The notes: generated by a model from the sequence alone, not told the origin. A DNA stretch of 64,000 nucleotides from Bradyrhizobium sp. SZCCHNS1050 (GCF_032484785.1 NZ_JAUETR010000001.1:4281501-4345500), one strand, 5' to 3'; numbered from the stretch's first letter, positions 51,070-60,018 are shown. Numbers and translations are program-made.

Positions 51070-52944
51070 ATGTTCGAGACTTTTCCAAATGCACGCCGAT
51101 GTGCGCTTCTGATTGCCGCCTCGCTCGCGGTGGCCGGTAGTGCCGCTCCGGCATTTGGCCAGACTTCCGATCAGGCCACAGCATCCGAGAAGAAGTCGGG
51201 CTCGACCAAACCGAGATTGTCCGATGCCCGTCCGACCTCGCCGAACGCCACGATCAATCTCGTCCATCTCCTGGTCAAGCAGGGCGTCCTCACCGAGGAC
51301 CAGGCGGCGGGGCTGATCAAGCAGGCCGACGACGAAGCCTACATCGCGCGCCAGGCGGCGAAGAACGCGTCGACCAGAGCCGAGGAAGCCGCCAAGGCTG
51401 CCAATGCCGCGGCGGCGGCGACCGAGCCGAACGGGACGCGGCACGTCACCTACGTGCCGGAAGTCGTCAAGCGGCAGCTGCGTGAGGACATCAAGCGCGA
51501 GGTGATGGCGAAGGCCGAGCACGAGAACTGGGCGTCTCCGGGCAAATACCCGGAATGGGCGCAGCGCATCCGCTTCTACGGGGATATTCGTGCCCGCTAC
51601 CAGGGCAGCTTCTTCCCGACCGGGAATGATCAGCTCGATGCGTTCAACTTCAACACCGTGAACACAGGCTCTCCGTACGACATGGCGAGTGCCTACAATC
51701 TGCCGACTTACAACGCCTCCAAGAACCGCAACCAGGTCAAGCTTCGCGCGCGCCTCGGAATGGAGGCGGATCTCACTAACGGCTTCTATGCTGGACTCCG
51801 CATTGCCACGGGAGAGTCGAATTCTCCGGTTTCGACGAACCAGACAATGGGCGGCGGTGGTTCGAATTTTTCCAAGTTCGGGCTGTGGCTCGATCGGGGT
51901 TACCTGACCTATCAGGCATGGGACCGGGACCTGGTTGCGTCGGTCGGACGTTTCGATAATCCGTTCTGGTCGCCGACCGATCTCGTCTGGCATCGCGATC
52001 TCGGTTTCGACGGCTTTGCGCTACAGGGCAAATATCGCGTGTCCGAGAGCTTCACGCCGTTCGGCGTGATCGGCGCCTTTCCGATCTTCAACACCGACTT
52101 CAACGCTGGTACCAATCTGACGCAGCTGGACTCCAAGTTTGCAAGTCACGACAAGTGGCTGTTCGGCGCGCAGGGCGGCTTTGCGTCGCGTTTTGATCCA
52201 CTGCACGAATTCCGGGTCGCCGCTGCATTCTACGATTTCGAGAACGTGCAGGGCCAGCCTTCCGAGCCTTGCTACGTTCAGTCGAGCTCGGATGTCTGCA
52301 ACACGGACCAGACGCGGCCATTGTTCGCCCAAAAGGGAAACACCTACACTTTGCTGCGCAACTTCCAGGTGGGCTCCTGGAATAATTACGGCACGACGGG
52401 TCTCTATCAATATTTCGGTCTGCTGCAGAAATACCGGCCGCTGACGGTGAGCGCATCGGTCGATCTCGGCGACTTTCATCCCTATCACATCGTGATCGAT
52501 GGCGAGTTCGTCTGGAATACGGCCTTTAATCGGGCGCTCACTGCCGCCGGCACCGGCCTCGCCGCAAGCACCGGCATCACGGCGCCCGGCATGGCGCTAA
52601 ACAATCGCGCAGCCACGTCGAACGGACAGACCATCGGCCCGTTCAATGGCGGTGATAAAGGATGGATGACACGTGTTACGGTCGGCAACAAGGAGATCAA
52701 GCAGCTCGGCGACTGGAATGTCCACGCCGGCTACAAATATTTGGAGTCCGACGCCACGCTCGATGCGTTCGTCGATTCCGATTTTGGTCTCGGTGGCACC
52801 AATCTCAAGGGCTATTTCCTCGGCGGCAGCTACGGTCTCAGCCCGAATGTCTGGGCCTCGCTGCGCTGGATGAGTGCCAATAGCATCGGGGGCGCGCCCT
52901 ACGCGGTCGACGTGCTGCTCGTCGACCTTAACGCGAAGTTCTGA
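51070..52944 (+). CDS. Putative outer-membrane porin with N-terminal coiled coil
   Basis: Predicted beta-barrel porin of 624 aa. Signal peptide (ALLIAASLAVAGSAAPAFGQ). A periplasmic segment follows with LVHLLVKQGVLTEDQAAGLI and an Ala-rich coiled coil (AKNASTRAEEAAKAANAAAA). From residue 160 on it has barrel strands rich in Tyr/Phe/Asn (IRFYGDIRARYQGSFFPTGN, LRARLGMEADLTNGFYAGLR, DRDLVASVGRFDNPFWSPTD), ending VDVLLVDLNAKF with a terminal Phe. This fits the putative-porin family with an SLH-like or linker start. It could be the outer-membrane partner energised by the TonB set, but it lacks a plug domain. ATG 51070 is 38 bp after the tonB stop. Confidence 0.85.
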   Translation: MFETFPNARRCALLIAASLAVAGSAAPAFGQTSDQATASEKKSGSTKPRLSDARPTSPNATINLVHLLVKQGVLTEDQAAGLIKQADDEAYIARQAAKNASTRAEEAAKAANAAAAATEPNGTRHVTYVPEVVKRQLREDIKREVMAKAEHENWASPGKYPEWAQRIRFYGDIRARYQGSFFPTGNDQLDAFNFNTVNTGSPYDMASAYNLPTYNASKNRNQVKLRARLGMEADLTNGFYAGLRIATGESNSPVSTNQTMGGGGSNFSKFGLWLDRGYLTYQAWDRDLVASVGRFDNPFWSPTDLVWHRDLGFDGFALQGKYRVSESFTPFGVIGAFPIFNTDFNAGTNLTQLDSKFASHDKWLFGAQGGFASRFDPLHEFRVAAAFYDFENVQGQPSEPCYVQSSSDVCNTDQTRPLFAQKGNTYTLLRNFQVGSWNNYGTTGLYQYFGLLQKYRPLTVSASVDLGDFHPYHIVIDGEFVWNTAFNRALTAAGTGLAASTGITAPGMALNNRAATSNGQTIGPFNGGDKGWMTRVTVGNKEIKQLGDWNVHAGYKYLESDATLDAFVDSDFGLGGTNLKGYFLGGSYGLSPNVWASLRWMSANSIGGAPYAVDVLLVDLNAKF

Positions 52945-52947
52945 CCC

Positions 52948-53547
52948 ATGCGCAAACGTTGGATCGTCCACAGCATCGCAGCTATCGCCTGCATGCAGGT
53001 GAGCCTCGCATACGCCGCCGACAGCGACGCCGACAAGCTGCGCGAGGCGTTGCGCGCGGCCACCATGCAGACGCGCCAGTTGGAGGACCAGCGCGCCGCG
53101 CTGCAGGCGAAGCTTGCCGACGCCGACAAGGAGAAGGCCGCCGCCAAGGTCCAGATCGAGGCTGCGAAGGCCGAGACCCGCAGGGTCGAGAAGCGCGAGC
53201 GCGAGATGACGGAGGAGTTCAACCGCCGCCTCGCGGAGCGCGACGAGACCCTGGACAAATGGAAGGCCGCCTATGAGGAGGCGGCCAGCGTCGCCCGCGA
53301 TCGCGACGCGGCGCGCGCCAAGTTCGAGGCTGACGCCAAAGCGTACAAGGCATCGACCGACAGCTGTGTTGCCAAGAACACGCAACTGATCAAGCACGGC
53401 CAGGATCTGCTGCAGCGTTATCAAAGTGTCACCATCGGCGACACAATCGTGGCGCGTGAGCCCGTCCTCCGCTTTCGGCGGGTCGAAATCCAGAACGCGA
53501 TCCAAGATCTCCAAGACAAGATCCTCGACCAGAAGGCAGCACCATGA
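52948..53547 (+). CDS. Periplasmic coiled-coil protein
   Basis: Exported protein of 199 aa, function unknown. After a signal peptide (IVHSIAAIACMQVSLAYAAD) residues about 25-130 form a long charged coiled coil (heptads in RQLEDQRAALQAKLADADKE and AKAETRRVEKREREMTEEF). The C-terminal part has SCVAKNTQLIKHGQDLLQRY. Its ATG lies 3 bp after the porin stop; its stop overlaps the isomerase start (ATGA at 53544). It may act as a periplasmic spacer or chaperone for the secretion partners. Confidence 0.85.
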   Translation: MRKRWIVHSIAAIACMQVSLAYAADSDADKLREALRAATMQTRQLEDQRAALQAKLADADKEKAAAKVQIEAAKAETRRVEKREREMTEEFNRRLAERDETLDKWKAAYEEAASVARDRDAARAKFEADAKAYKASTDSCVAKNTQLIKHGQDLLQRYQSVTIGDTIVAREPVLRFRRVEIQNAIQDLQDKILDQKAAP

Positions 53548-54599
53548 GCTCTTCATCGTTCGGCAGCACAGTCCGGCTGCGATCGTTCCAGGTTTCCATG
53601 CTCGCCGCGGCGCTGGCCTGCGCCCCCTTGGTGGCTTCGGCGCAGACCGCCCCACCGCGTCCTGCTGCGCCGGCCGTCAAGCCGAAGCCGTCAGCACCGG
53701 TGGCGGCCACGGCCGCGCAACCTCCGGCCTCGACGCCGGTGCAGAGCGTCGCATCCGGCAAGGGCACGGGAGGCGATGACGTCATCGCGCGCGTGGGTGG
53801 CACCAACGTCTCCGCCGACGAGATCCGCGGCTATGTCGCCGCGCTCGGGCCGCGCGAACGCGCTGCGTTCGGACAGGATCCGGGCCTGCTCAGCCAGGCC
53901 GTTCGCATGATGCTGGCCAATCGGATTGTGCTGCAGGAGGTCGTCGCCAAGAAGTGGGATCAGCAGCCGAACATCGCCGAACAGCTTGACCGCGTGCGCG
54001 AGAACGCCGTGGTGGAGCTGTATCTGCAGTCGGTGTCGACACCTCCCGCCGGCTTTCCCAGCGAGGACGAGCTGCAGAAGGTCTATGATGCCAACCGTGC
54101 CGCCCTGCTGATGCCGCGCCAGTTCCAGCTGGCGCAGATCTTCGTGCCGCTGACAAAGGATTCCGACAAGGCGGCCGAGGACAAGAGCAAGAAGACGATC
54201 GAGGACATTCAGCGTAAGCTGAAAGCGCCGGGCGCCGATTTCGCGGCCCTCGCCAACGACACCAGCGAGGTCAAGAATGGCGGCGATTTGGGCTGGATCG
54301 TCGAGAGCCAGATCCGGCCGGAGATCCGCACCAGCGTGATGGAGCTCGCCAAGGGCGCCGTGTCGGAGCCGATCAAGCTCGACGATGGCTGGCACATCCT
54401 CAAGCTGGTGGACACCAAGGCGTCCTACACGCGGACTTTGCCCGAGGTCCGTGATGCGCTCGTGCAGCAGATCCGCAACGAGCGCGCGAGCGCGCTGCGG
54501 CGCGCCTATCTCGCCGAACTCGTGAAGCAGCATCCGCCTGTCATCAACGAGCTCGCGCTGTCCAATCTGCTCAGCGAGCAGGTCTCGGCGGCGAGATAG
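53544..54599 (+). CDS. SurA/PpiC-type periplasmic peptidyl-prolyl isomerase
   Basis: Exported isomerase/chaperone of 351 aa. The signal peptide ends near LVASAQ; an Ala/Pro linker follows. A SurA-like N-terminal domain covers residues 75-180 (VIARVGGTNVSADEIRGYVA, LANRIVLQEVVAKKW). One PpiC rotamase domain follows at about 190-310 (QFQLAQIFVPLTKDSDKAAE, GGDLGWIVESQIRPEIRTS, DGWHILKLVDTK). SurA-type proteins carry outer-membrane barrels and two-partner exoproteins through the periplasm, which fits the locus. The start overlaps the coiled-coil gene stop by 4 bp. Confidence 0.92.
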   Translation: MSSSSFGSTVRLRSFQVSMLAAALACAPLVASAQTAPPRPAAPAVKPKPSAPVAATAAQPPASTPVQSVASGKGTGGDDVIARVGGTNVSADEIRGYVAALGPRERAAFGQDPGLLSQAVRMMLANRIVLQEVVAKKWDQQPNIAEQLDRVRENAVVELYLQSVSTPPAGFPSEDELQKVYDANRAALLMPRQFQLAQIFVPLTKDSDKAAEDKSKKTIEDIQRKLKAPGADFAALANDTSEVKNGGDLGWIVESQIRPEIRTSVMELAKGAVSEPIKLDDGWHILKLVDTKASYTRTLPEVRDALVQQIRNERASALRRAYLAELVKQHPPVINELALSNLLSEQVSAAR

Positions 54600-54665
54600 C
54601 GCCGCTATGTCTTCTCGCGCTGCCGGCACGCCGGCCGTCCTCTCGTTTCTTCGCCGGAGCTTCTG

Positions 54666-55193
54666 ATGTCCGACACCATCATCGACAGGCTGCCCCTCGA
54701 TCAGCTGCGCGAGCAGTTCCAGCACGCGGGCTACCGCGTCGAAACACTGACCGATCCCGCCGCGAACGTGTCCTATCTGCGGTCCGCGACCAACGGGATC
54801 GCATTCGACATTCGTCCCGGCAATATGGTGCCCGGCGACGAGCAGGTCTTCGTCGATGTCGCGCTGACTGCGGTCCTGCATGTGCAGGGTGAGATGCCGC
54901 TCGATCTCGTCAATCGCTGGAACGCGACGCGCCGCTTTGCGCGCCTGCAATTCAGCCCGCCCTTCCTGGCTTTGTCGCTGGACATCTCCCTGGCGGGCGG
55001 CGTTTCGCCGGACCATGTACGCGGACAGATCGAGATCTGGGATCAGCTCGTGCAGCAGCTGGTGTCTTTCCTCCGTGAGGAGATCTCAGCCCTTGCCAAG
55101 CCGAAGCAGGCCGACGATGCCCAGATGGCGACGACGACCGCGTCCGCAAACGGCCACATCGCTGATGCGGGTCCGGCTCGTCCAGTGCAGTAG
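54666..55193 (+). CDS. YbjN-domain protein
   Basis: Cytoplasmic protein of 175 aa with a YbjN fold, a small family structurally like type III secretion chaperones. Visible features: LDQLREQFQHAGYRVETLTD, FVDVALTAVLHVQGEMPLDL, VNRWNATRRFARLQF and ALSLDISLAGGVSPDHVRGQ. No signal peptide. It lies 66 bp after the isomerase stop and 7 bp before the lytic transglycosylase gene, in the same run of genes. A chaperone-like role for the secreted protein is possible but is inference. Confidence 0.86.
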   Translation: MSDTIIDRLPLDQLREQFQHAGYRVETLTDPAANVSYLRSATNGIAFDIRPGNMVPGDEQVFVDVALTAVLHVQGEMPLDLVNRWNATRRFARLQFSPPFLALSLDISLAGGVSPDHVRGQIEIWDQLVQQLVSFLREEISALAKPKQADDAQMATTTASANGHIADAGPARPVQ

Positions 55194-55200
55194 CGCGCGC

Positions 55201-56061
55201 ATGGGGGACAGCGTGAGCATCGATCCTGGTAGGCCAAACGCGGCCATACCGTGCGACCGCCGCAGGGGTGTGCTCGCAGCCGTCGCGATTGCACTGGCGG
55301 GGGCCGTCTCGGCCGTCCCGTTGCACGCGGAGCCGGCTGCGGAGGATCGCGCCACTCGCGAGAGTGATGCTGGCTCTGGAGCAACGCTGAACGTTGTCGC
55401 CAGGCCGCCAGTGGCTTCTGCACTCGCAAAGCCAGGATCATCCTCGTCTCCTTCCCTCGGCACGTCTTCGAATGCAGGTCAGTCAGACGCACTCGGCACC
55501 TATCGGGCGTTGATCACCAAGGAGGCTCGGAACTCAACACTTGCGCCGGAGATTGCCGAGGCGGTCATGGCCGTGGAGAGCGGCTACAACCCCGACGCGA
55601 TCGGCGGCTCCGGCGAGATCGGCCTGATGCAGATCATGCCGTCGACGGCGCGGATGCTGGGGTTTATCGGTAGCAATGCCGAGCTCGCGGTGCCCGAGAC
55701 CAACATTCACTATGGTGTGCTTTACCTGGCCCAGGCTTGGCGTCTCGCCGGCGGCGATCTCTGTACTGCCACGATGAAATATCGCGCCGGTCATGGCGAG
55801 ACGCGGTTCTCCTATCTGTCGGTCAACTACTGCCTGGCGGTGCGGGCCAAGCTCGCCGCCCGCGGCTTCGCCGTGACCGGCGAGGTTCCGACGGCGACCT
55901 TCGGAGCGCCCGGCAGCGCCGGTTCGAGCAGCGTTGTGCGCGCTGCAGGCGCCTGTGGCCGCCGCTGTCTCATCGGACCGGCGACGGTCGGCCGTGTCGA
56001 TTTGGCATCCCTCAATGCGAGACTCAGCACGCTAGTCGTGCAGGCGCGCGCGGGCAGGTGA
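55201..56061 (+). CDS. Lytic transglycosylase (SLT family)
   Basis: Peptidoglycan-cleaving enzyme of 286 aa. Signal segment (GVLAAVAIALAGAVSAVPLH), low-complexity linker, then an SLT domain at residues about 105-200: LAPEIAEAVMAVESGYNPDA with the catalytic Glu in ES, GEIGLMQIMPSTARMLGF and NIHYGVLYLAQAWRLAGGDL. The C-terminal tail has two Cys (ACGRRCLIG). The ATG at 55201 lies 7 bp after the YbjN stop. In a secretion locus such enzymes open gaps in the wall for large envelope machines. Confidence 0.92.
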   Translation: MGDSVSIDPGRPNAAIPCDRRRGVLAAVAIALAGAVSAVPLHAEPAAEDRATRESDAGSGATLNVVARPPVASALAKPGSSSSPSLGTSSNAGQSDALGTYRALITKEARNSTLAPEIAEAVMAVESGYNPDAIGGSGEIGLMQIMPSTARMLGFIGSNAELAVPETNIHYGVLYLAQAWRLAGGDLCTATMKYRAGHGETRFSYLSVNYCLAVRAKLAARGFAVTGEVPTATFGAPGSAGSSSVVRAAGACGRRCLIGPATVGRVDLASLNARLSTLVVQARAGR

Positions 56062-56067
56062 CAACCC

Positions 56068-56541
56068 ATGCTGTTCTTGAGCCGATGGCCCATCCCGGCA
56101 ATGACAACCGTTCCTGCCGTGATGTTGCTCCTCGTCAGCGGGCCTTCCATCGCTGCCGAGCCGCAACTTCTTCCGCCGGTGACGGTGGACCTGCCTGATC
56201 GCCCGCCAGCGAGTCCGCTGTTGCCGGGATCAGGGGACGCGGCCGCGGCTCCAGTGCTGGGTGGTCGCATGGCGACGTCTGGCGACAAACCCGAGCGCTG
56301 CACGGGCAATGCATCGGCACAGCCTCGCACGTTCGGCTGCATCAACGAGAGCCTCAGGCGCAAGGTGGACGCCGTGAACCCCGCCGAAAACCAGACGCCG
56401 ATCGACGCGAGATCATCCGATCTCAAAGTCGGCACCGTGAACATTCCCGCGGTACGGCAGCAGTATGGAGCCAATTTCGGACGCTCGGTCGTGCCGTATC
56501 GGCCTACGGCGGTGTTTCCTTCGGGCTTGGGGCGACGCTGA
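56068..56541 (+). CDS. Small unknown exported protein at the end of the secretion locus
   Basis: Predicted exported protein of 157 aa, not recognised. A signal peptide (TTVPAVMLLLVSGPSIAAEP) is followed by a Pro-rich stretch (LLPPVTVDLPDRPPASPLLP) and a region with two Cys (KPERCTGNASAQPRTFGCIN), which may form a disulphide. The C-terminal part (YGANFGRSVVPYRPTAVF) is Tyr/Arg-rich. It lies 6 bp after the transglycosylase gene. A weak hairpin (CGGGCGT at 56543, ACGCCCG at 56560) follows the stop and may end the transcript. Confidence 0.75.
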   Translation: MLFLSRWPIPAMTTVPAVMLLLVSGPSIAAEPQLLPPVTVDLPDRPPASPLLPGSGDAAAAPVLGGRMATSGDKPERCTGNASAQPRTFGCINESLRRKVDAVNPAENQTPIDARSSDLKVGTVNIPAVRQQYGANFGRSVVPYRPTAVFPSGLGRR

Positions 56542-56665
56542 GCGGGCGTCGGACGTTCCACGCCCGACATGTCTGCCGCAAGTGCCTCTCGTCAGGGGGC
56601 TGCAGAGTCGAGTCTTCGCGAAAATTGGGTTCCACTCTGCGCGAAGCTGCTTCAGTCTAGCTCGC

Positions 56666-56836
56666 TTATTCCGACCCGGCCTCTCTCAGCGGAAGGCCCA
56701 TCTCGGCGGCGCGCTGCTTGCGATCTTGCCGGAGGAATTCATTCTCTCGCGCTTCAAATTTAGCGAGTTCGTCGCGCAACGTCTTCAGGAAACGATCGCG
56801 CTTGGTCAGGACAATTGAGAGTTGGGTGGACTCCAT
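56666..56836 (-). CDS. Small unknown protein
   Basis: Possible 56-residue protein, not recognised. The ATG at 56836 (MESTQLSIVLTKRDRFLKTL) has GAGG upstream on the minus strand. The product is a charged amphipathic helix (RDELAKFEARENEFLRQDRK) ending in EMGLPLREAGSE. The frame extends further upstream (to 56923) without an RBS. It lies in the junction between the secretion locus and mobile DNA. Confidence 0.35.
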   Translation of the reverse strand: MESTQLSIVLTKRDRFLKTLRDELAKFEARENEFLRQDRKQRAAEMGLPLREAGSE

Positions 56837-56931
56837 CGGACCTCGCTCCGGACCTCCGTACCCCACTATTACAAATTTATGAATAGCTGGCAACGACCAA
56901 CGTTGAGGCTCGTCATCGGACATTCGATCAC

Positions 56932-57050
56932 TCCGGTTCGCGGTACGGCCTGAGCAAGCGCGACGTCGTCTGCAACCTGAACTTCTTCATGAACGTGCCG
57001 ATCGAGACTTCCGGCAATTCACTGTGCTCGACGGCCCCTCGATACCGGGA
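56932..57050 (+). pseudogene. Fragment resembling a DUF1989 urea-carboxylase-associated gene
   Basis: The plus strand reads RYGLSKRDVVCNLNFFMNVP from 56941, close to the core of DUF1989 (urea carboxylase-associated) proteins. One frame over, it continues as FTVLDGPSIPGTVST from about 57015, so at least one frameshift lies near 57013. Only about 40 codons remain. The IS66 remnant begins directly afterwards, so the gene was probably cut by that insertion. The assignment rests on memory of the family pattern. Confidence 0.45.
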
Positions 57051-57974
57051 ACAGTGTCGACGTGACCGCGGAGATCACGTCGTAGAACCTGCGTCGCGTG
57101 TGGCTCCAGCACGCTGCGAGCGTGATGCCCTCCTTATCGGCCCGCTGCTCGAAGCCAGCGTATCCATCGACATGCAGGATGCCCTTGAAGGCAGCAAGAT
57201 GTGCGGCTGGACGTTCGGCTTTGCGGTCCGGCGCGAACAGATAGATGGCTGCCGGAGGTTCGGGTCCGCTCCACGGCCGTTGCTCGCGGGCATAGATCCA
57301 GAGCCGCCCCCGTCTTGGTTCGTCCGCGGCCAGGATCGAGTACTGGGATCGGCGTGTCATCGGCGAACAGATGGTTGGAGGCGAACACGTTCTTGCAAAG
57401 TCGCTCGTGCAAAGCCTCGAGCCACCAGCATGCACCACCAGCCCAGCCAGTCAGCGTCGAGCGGCGGAGATCGATACCATGACGGTGGAAGATCTGCGAC
57501 TGCCGATAGAGCGGAAGGTGATCGCAGTATTTGCTGATCAACACGTGCGCGAGCAGCGCGGGGGGCGCCAGGCCGCCAGCGATCAACCAGTCCGGCGCGC
57601 CGGCTTGCACGACCTTGTTGCCGGCTCGGCAGGCGTACTTCGGACGGGGTAGTGCGCACGACGCGAAGCTGCGCCGGGACCCAATCCAGCATCTCACTGA
57701 CACTCTCGCCGATCATATGAAGAGTACCTCCACAGCAGCTGCAGAGTCTGCTGTCGACGTCGAGGAGAACATCTTTTCTCTGCAGGTGATCTGGCAGCGT
57801 GCGACGTCGCGGTGGTGCTTTGGTTTCCGGAGCGAGCCTTGGTTGCGCTTCCTCGACGCGGCCGATGTCGCTGTCAAGGTCCTCAAGACCGAGCGTAAGC
57901 TGGTCGGGATCGAAGCGCTCGGAGCTGCGTCCGAACTGCATTCGCTGCAGCTGTTTGATGATTGGGCAACACGA
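57019..57974 (-). pseudogene. IS66 transposase TnpC remnant, frameshifted
   Basis: Three frames must be joined to follow the transposase. First LQRMQFGRSSERFDPDQLTL and LCSCCGGTLHMIGESVSEML, the zinc-finger-like N-terminal part. Then GAPDWLIAGGLAPPALLAHV, LISKYCDHLPLYRQSQIFHR and NHLFADDTPIPVLDPGRGRT, with the first catalytic Asp region. Then GPEPPAAIYLFAPDRKAERP and GYAGFEQRADKEGITLAACW to RRRFYDV. Similarity stops near 57060; the remaining DDE residues are lost. Not functional. Confidence 0.8.
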
Positions 57975-58700
57975 CACGGCGAGCTTGGAGCGTTTCTTAT
58001 TCGCGATGCCGAACTGCGCGCGCCAGCGGAACAGCAGCCTGGTGACGATGCCGTGCTTGCGCGCGAGGGCAGAGACCTTGCGCCTGGTAGCTCGGTTTCC
58101 CTGGCGATCCCGAGCGTTTCCTCGCCGCTGAAGAAAGCGTCGAACCGGTGCCGGCGGCGCTGCCGGATCGCCGATTTCGGCAGCCGTCAAGCGGCGTTCG
58201 GGCTGTGAGTTCCTAGCACTAGTGCTAACGGCCGGACGGGCGGAGGGATGAAGATGGGCGCGCCAGTCGATCGTGACCTCGCCGGTGGCCAGTCGGTCGC
58301 GCCATTTGCGCAGCGAATGCGGCGACAACTGCATCGCCGCAGCGTAGGCGCGGAGCTCCATTCCGCTCCAGTTCAGTGCCTCGACATGCATCGCCCAGAA
58401 TGCCTGGGACGCCCGATTGCGCACATCCGAGGTGACCGTGAACCTGCGCTGCTTCTGCTTTCGGAGCGCCTTTCTTCGCTCTTCCCGGGCGCGCTCGCGG
58501 CGCAATTCCGTCTGATATTTCTCGAGCTTAAGCGCAGTCTCGTTGCCGGCCAGCCGCTTCAGCCAACGCCGCAACGTGTTCTCGGTCAGACGTTGTTGCT
58601 GGCAGTATTTGCGGATCCCGAGACCGCTCCGACGCCACGCTTCGATGTGCAGCGACCACCACTCGCGGCGCGCTTTGTTCTCGAAATGTTTGGATCCCAC
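57975..58700 (-). pseudogene. IS66-associated TnpA-like remnant
   Basis: About 242 codons from the ATG at 58700 (MGSKHFENKARREWWSLHIE, then IRKYCQQQRLTENTLRRWLK). It is followed by FWAMHVEALNWSGMELRAYA and, after a short out-of-frame patch (RRFFSGEETL in another frame), VSALARKHGIVTRLLFRWRA, a helix-turn-helix end. It runs in frame into TnpC-like sequence, so the two genes have been fused by deletion. Confidence 0.7.
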
Positions 58701-59109
58701 CGGAAATTCTCCACAGTAGCAGAGAGACCGAAATGGAACGACAACACACGAGGGGGAAGGCGTGCAGAGACCGGACGGTTACCTGCCGACGGTCGATCGC
58801 AAGATAAAAGCGGCTCGCCGGTCGAACAGCAAGCCATTGACTTGGCTTGCGTTCAACCGTGCCGGTCGGTCGGAGGGCGTGCCGCGATTGAGAGTTTTCC
58901 CAGCAAACTCAAAGATCATTTCAGCACTGCTCGTGCTGTAGCGAACTCTGGCGAAGACTCGGATCATTCCGCGCCAAGGGCAGAATCCGCTACGCGGTCT
59001 GCGCCGGCGGATGAAGCCGTATTGCGGCCTTGGCGCCTGCGAGTCTGCGCTGACGCATTCCACCCAGGGCTGGGGGAAGGCTGTCTTAGACGATGAATCG
59101 GATCGCGCA
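58701..59109. other. No gene seen between the IS66 remnant and the methyltransferase
   Basis: Open frames exist on both strands (one minus-strand frame from about 59264 to 58779), but they have Ser/Arg-rich, non-coding-like composition, overlap the methyltransferase end and match nothing I know. Probably decayed mobile DNA. Confidence 0.4.
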
Positions 59110-60018
59110 TCAGGCGGTGTCGTTGTTGCCGCCTTCGGCCTGCTGTGTGTTCGCATTGACCTCCGATCCCTGTCGCTCCAGCCAGAAACCAGGTGCCTGG
59201 TACCAGACCCGTTCGGACTCGGCGGATGATGGAAAGCCACGGTGGAGTGCTTGGATCGGAACATTCATCATCGGCGAGTTCGCGAGGGCGCTCTTCAGCC
59301 GGCCGCCAGCGTCCTCATCGCGGCCGTTTATACAGGAGTAGATGCTGACTCCGCCGATCGACGCGGCTTCGAAGGAGGCACCGCGGCGGACCACGCGCAG
59401 CAGGAAGCCGGACCAATCTTCGCTGGTCAGCGGGAGCAGCAGCCGACCGTTGTCGGCGAGGCCATCCAGCCATTGCGGAGCGGGGTGCGTGCAGCCTGCG
59501 AACACGATCACGACGTTATGGTCGCTCGCGCCGGCATGGAAATCCCGGCCGTCGCCCGAGATCACCTGGACCTGCGGCCAGCCGTTGAGGTTGGCGTGGG
59601 CTCGAGCGGCGAGAGCCGGGTCGACTTCGACCGCCGTTACCCGCCCGGTGGGCCCGACGATTTCGGCGAGCACGGCCGAATAGTAGCCGCGGCCCGCTCC
59701 GATCTGTAGTACCCGTTCACCTCGGGCGATATCGAGGTGCTCGAAATTGCGCGCCCAAAAGCTCGGCATCCCATTGTTGAGCTTCCGGCCCGGGTCGATC
59801 GAGACCAGGACGTCGTGATAGAGCCAACTCGGATCGTCGTCCGGGGTGATGAACGGCTCCGGGTGGGGGTAGGGTATGATCCACCAAGGACCTGGGCCGA
59901 CGAACGCCTCTCGCGGGACGGCGCCGAAGGCCTCGACTATGTGTGGGTTGCGCAGAATTGGCGTCTTGCAGCGTAGGTCCTCGGCATACCAGCGGCGGGC
60001 TTTTGCGATCTGATCCAC
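59110..60018 (-). CDS. PCMT-family (protein-L-isoaspartate methyltransferase-like) methyltransferase
   Basis: SAM-dependent methyltransferase of 302 aa. Residues 1-90 have the PCMT entry pattern (VPREAFVGPGPWWIIPYPHP, YHDVLVSIDPGRKLNNGMPS). The SAM site is RVLQIGAGRGYYSAVLAEIV, then VTAVEVDPALAARAHANLN and VISGDGRDF. A C-terminal extension of about 80 residues is unlike housekeeping Pcm (about 210 aa). Start ATG 60018 with GAGGAGCG upstream. It diverges from the sigma-like gene at 60135, with a 116-bp spacer. In mobile or peptide-modifying clusters such enzymes methylate specific Asp residues; here the substrate is unknown and no precursor peptide is evident. Confidence 0.85.
   Translation of the reverse strand: MDQIAKARRWYAEDLRCKTPILRNPHIVEAFGAVPREAFVGPGPWWIIPYPHPEPFITPDDDPSWLYHDVLVSIDPGRKLNNGMPSFWARNFEHLDIARGERVLQIGAGRGYYSAVLAEIVGPTGRVTAVEVDPALAARAHANLNGWPQVQVISGDGRDFHAGASDHNVVIVFAGCTHPAPQWLDGLADNGRLLLPLTSEDWSGFLLRVVRRGASFEAASIGGVSIYSCINGRDEDAGGRLKSALANSPMMNVPIQALHRGFPSSAESERVWYQAPGFWLERQGSEVNANTQQAEGGNNDTA

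Larger units (their letters stand above)
57019..58700 (-). mobile_element. Decayed IS66-family element
   Basis: The minus strand carries remnants of the IS66 accessory protein (TnpA-like, from 58700) fused to remnants of the large transposase TnpC (to about 57060). The usual middle gene (TnpB) is absent. Several frameshifts interrupt both parts and the transposase C-terminal half is missing. I could not define terminal inverted repeats. The left edge abuts a DUF1989-like fragment. Confidence 0.8.

Noticed and set aside
58779..59264. 161-codon minus-strand gene downstream of the methyltransferase
   Set aside because: It overlaps the methyltransferase end, is Ser/Arg-rich, has no RBS and no recognised domain.
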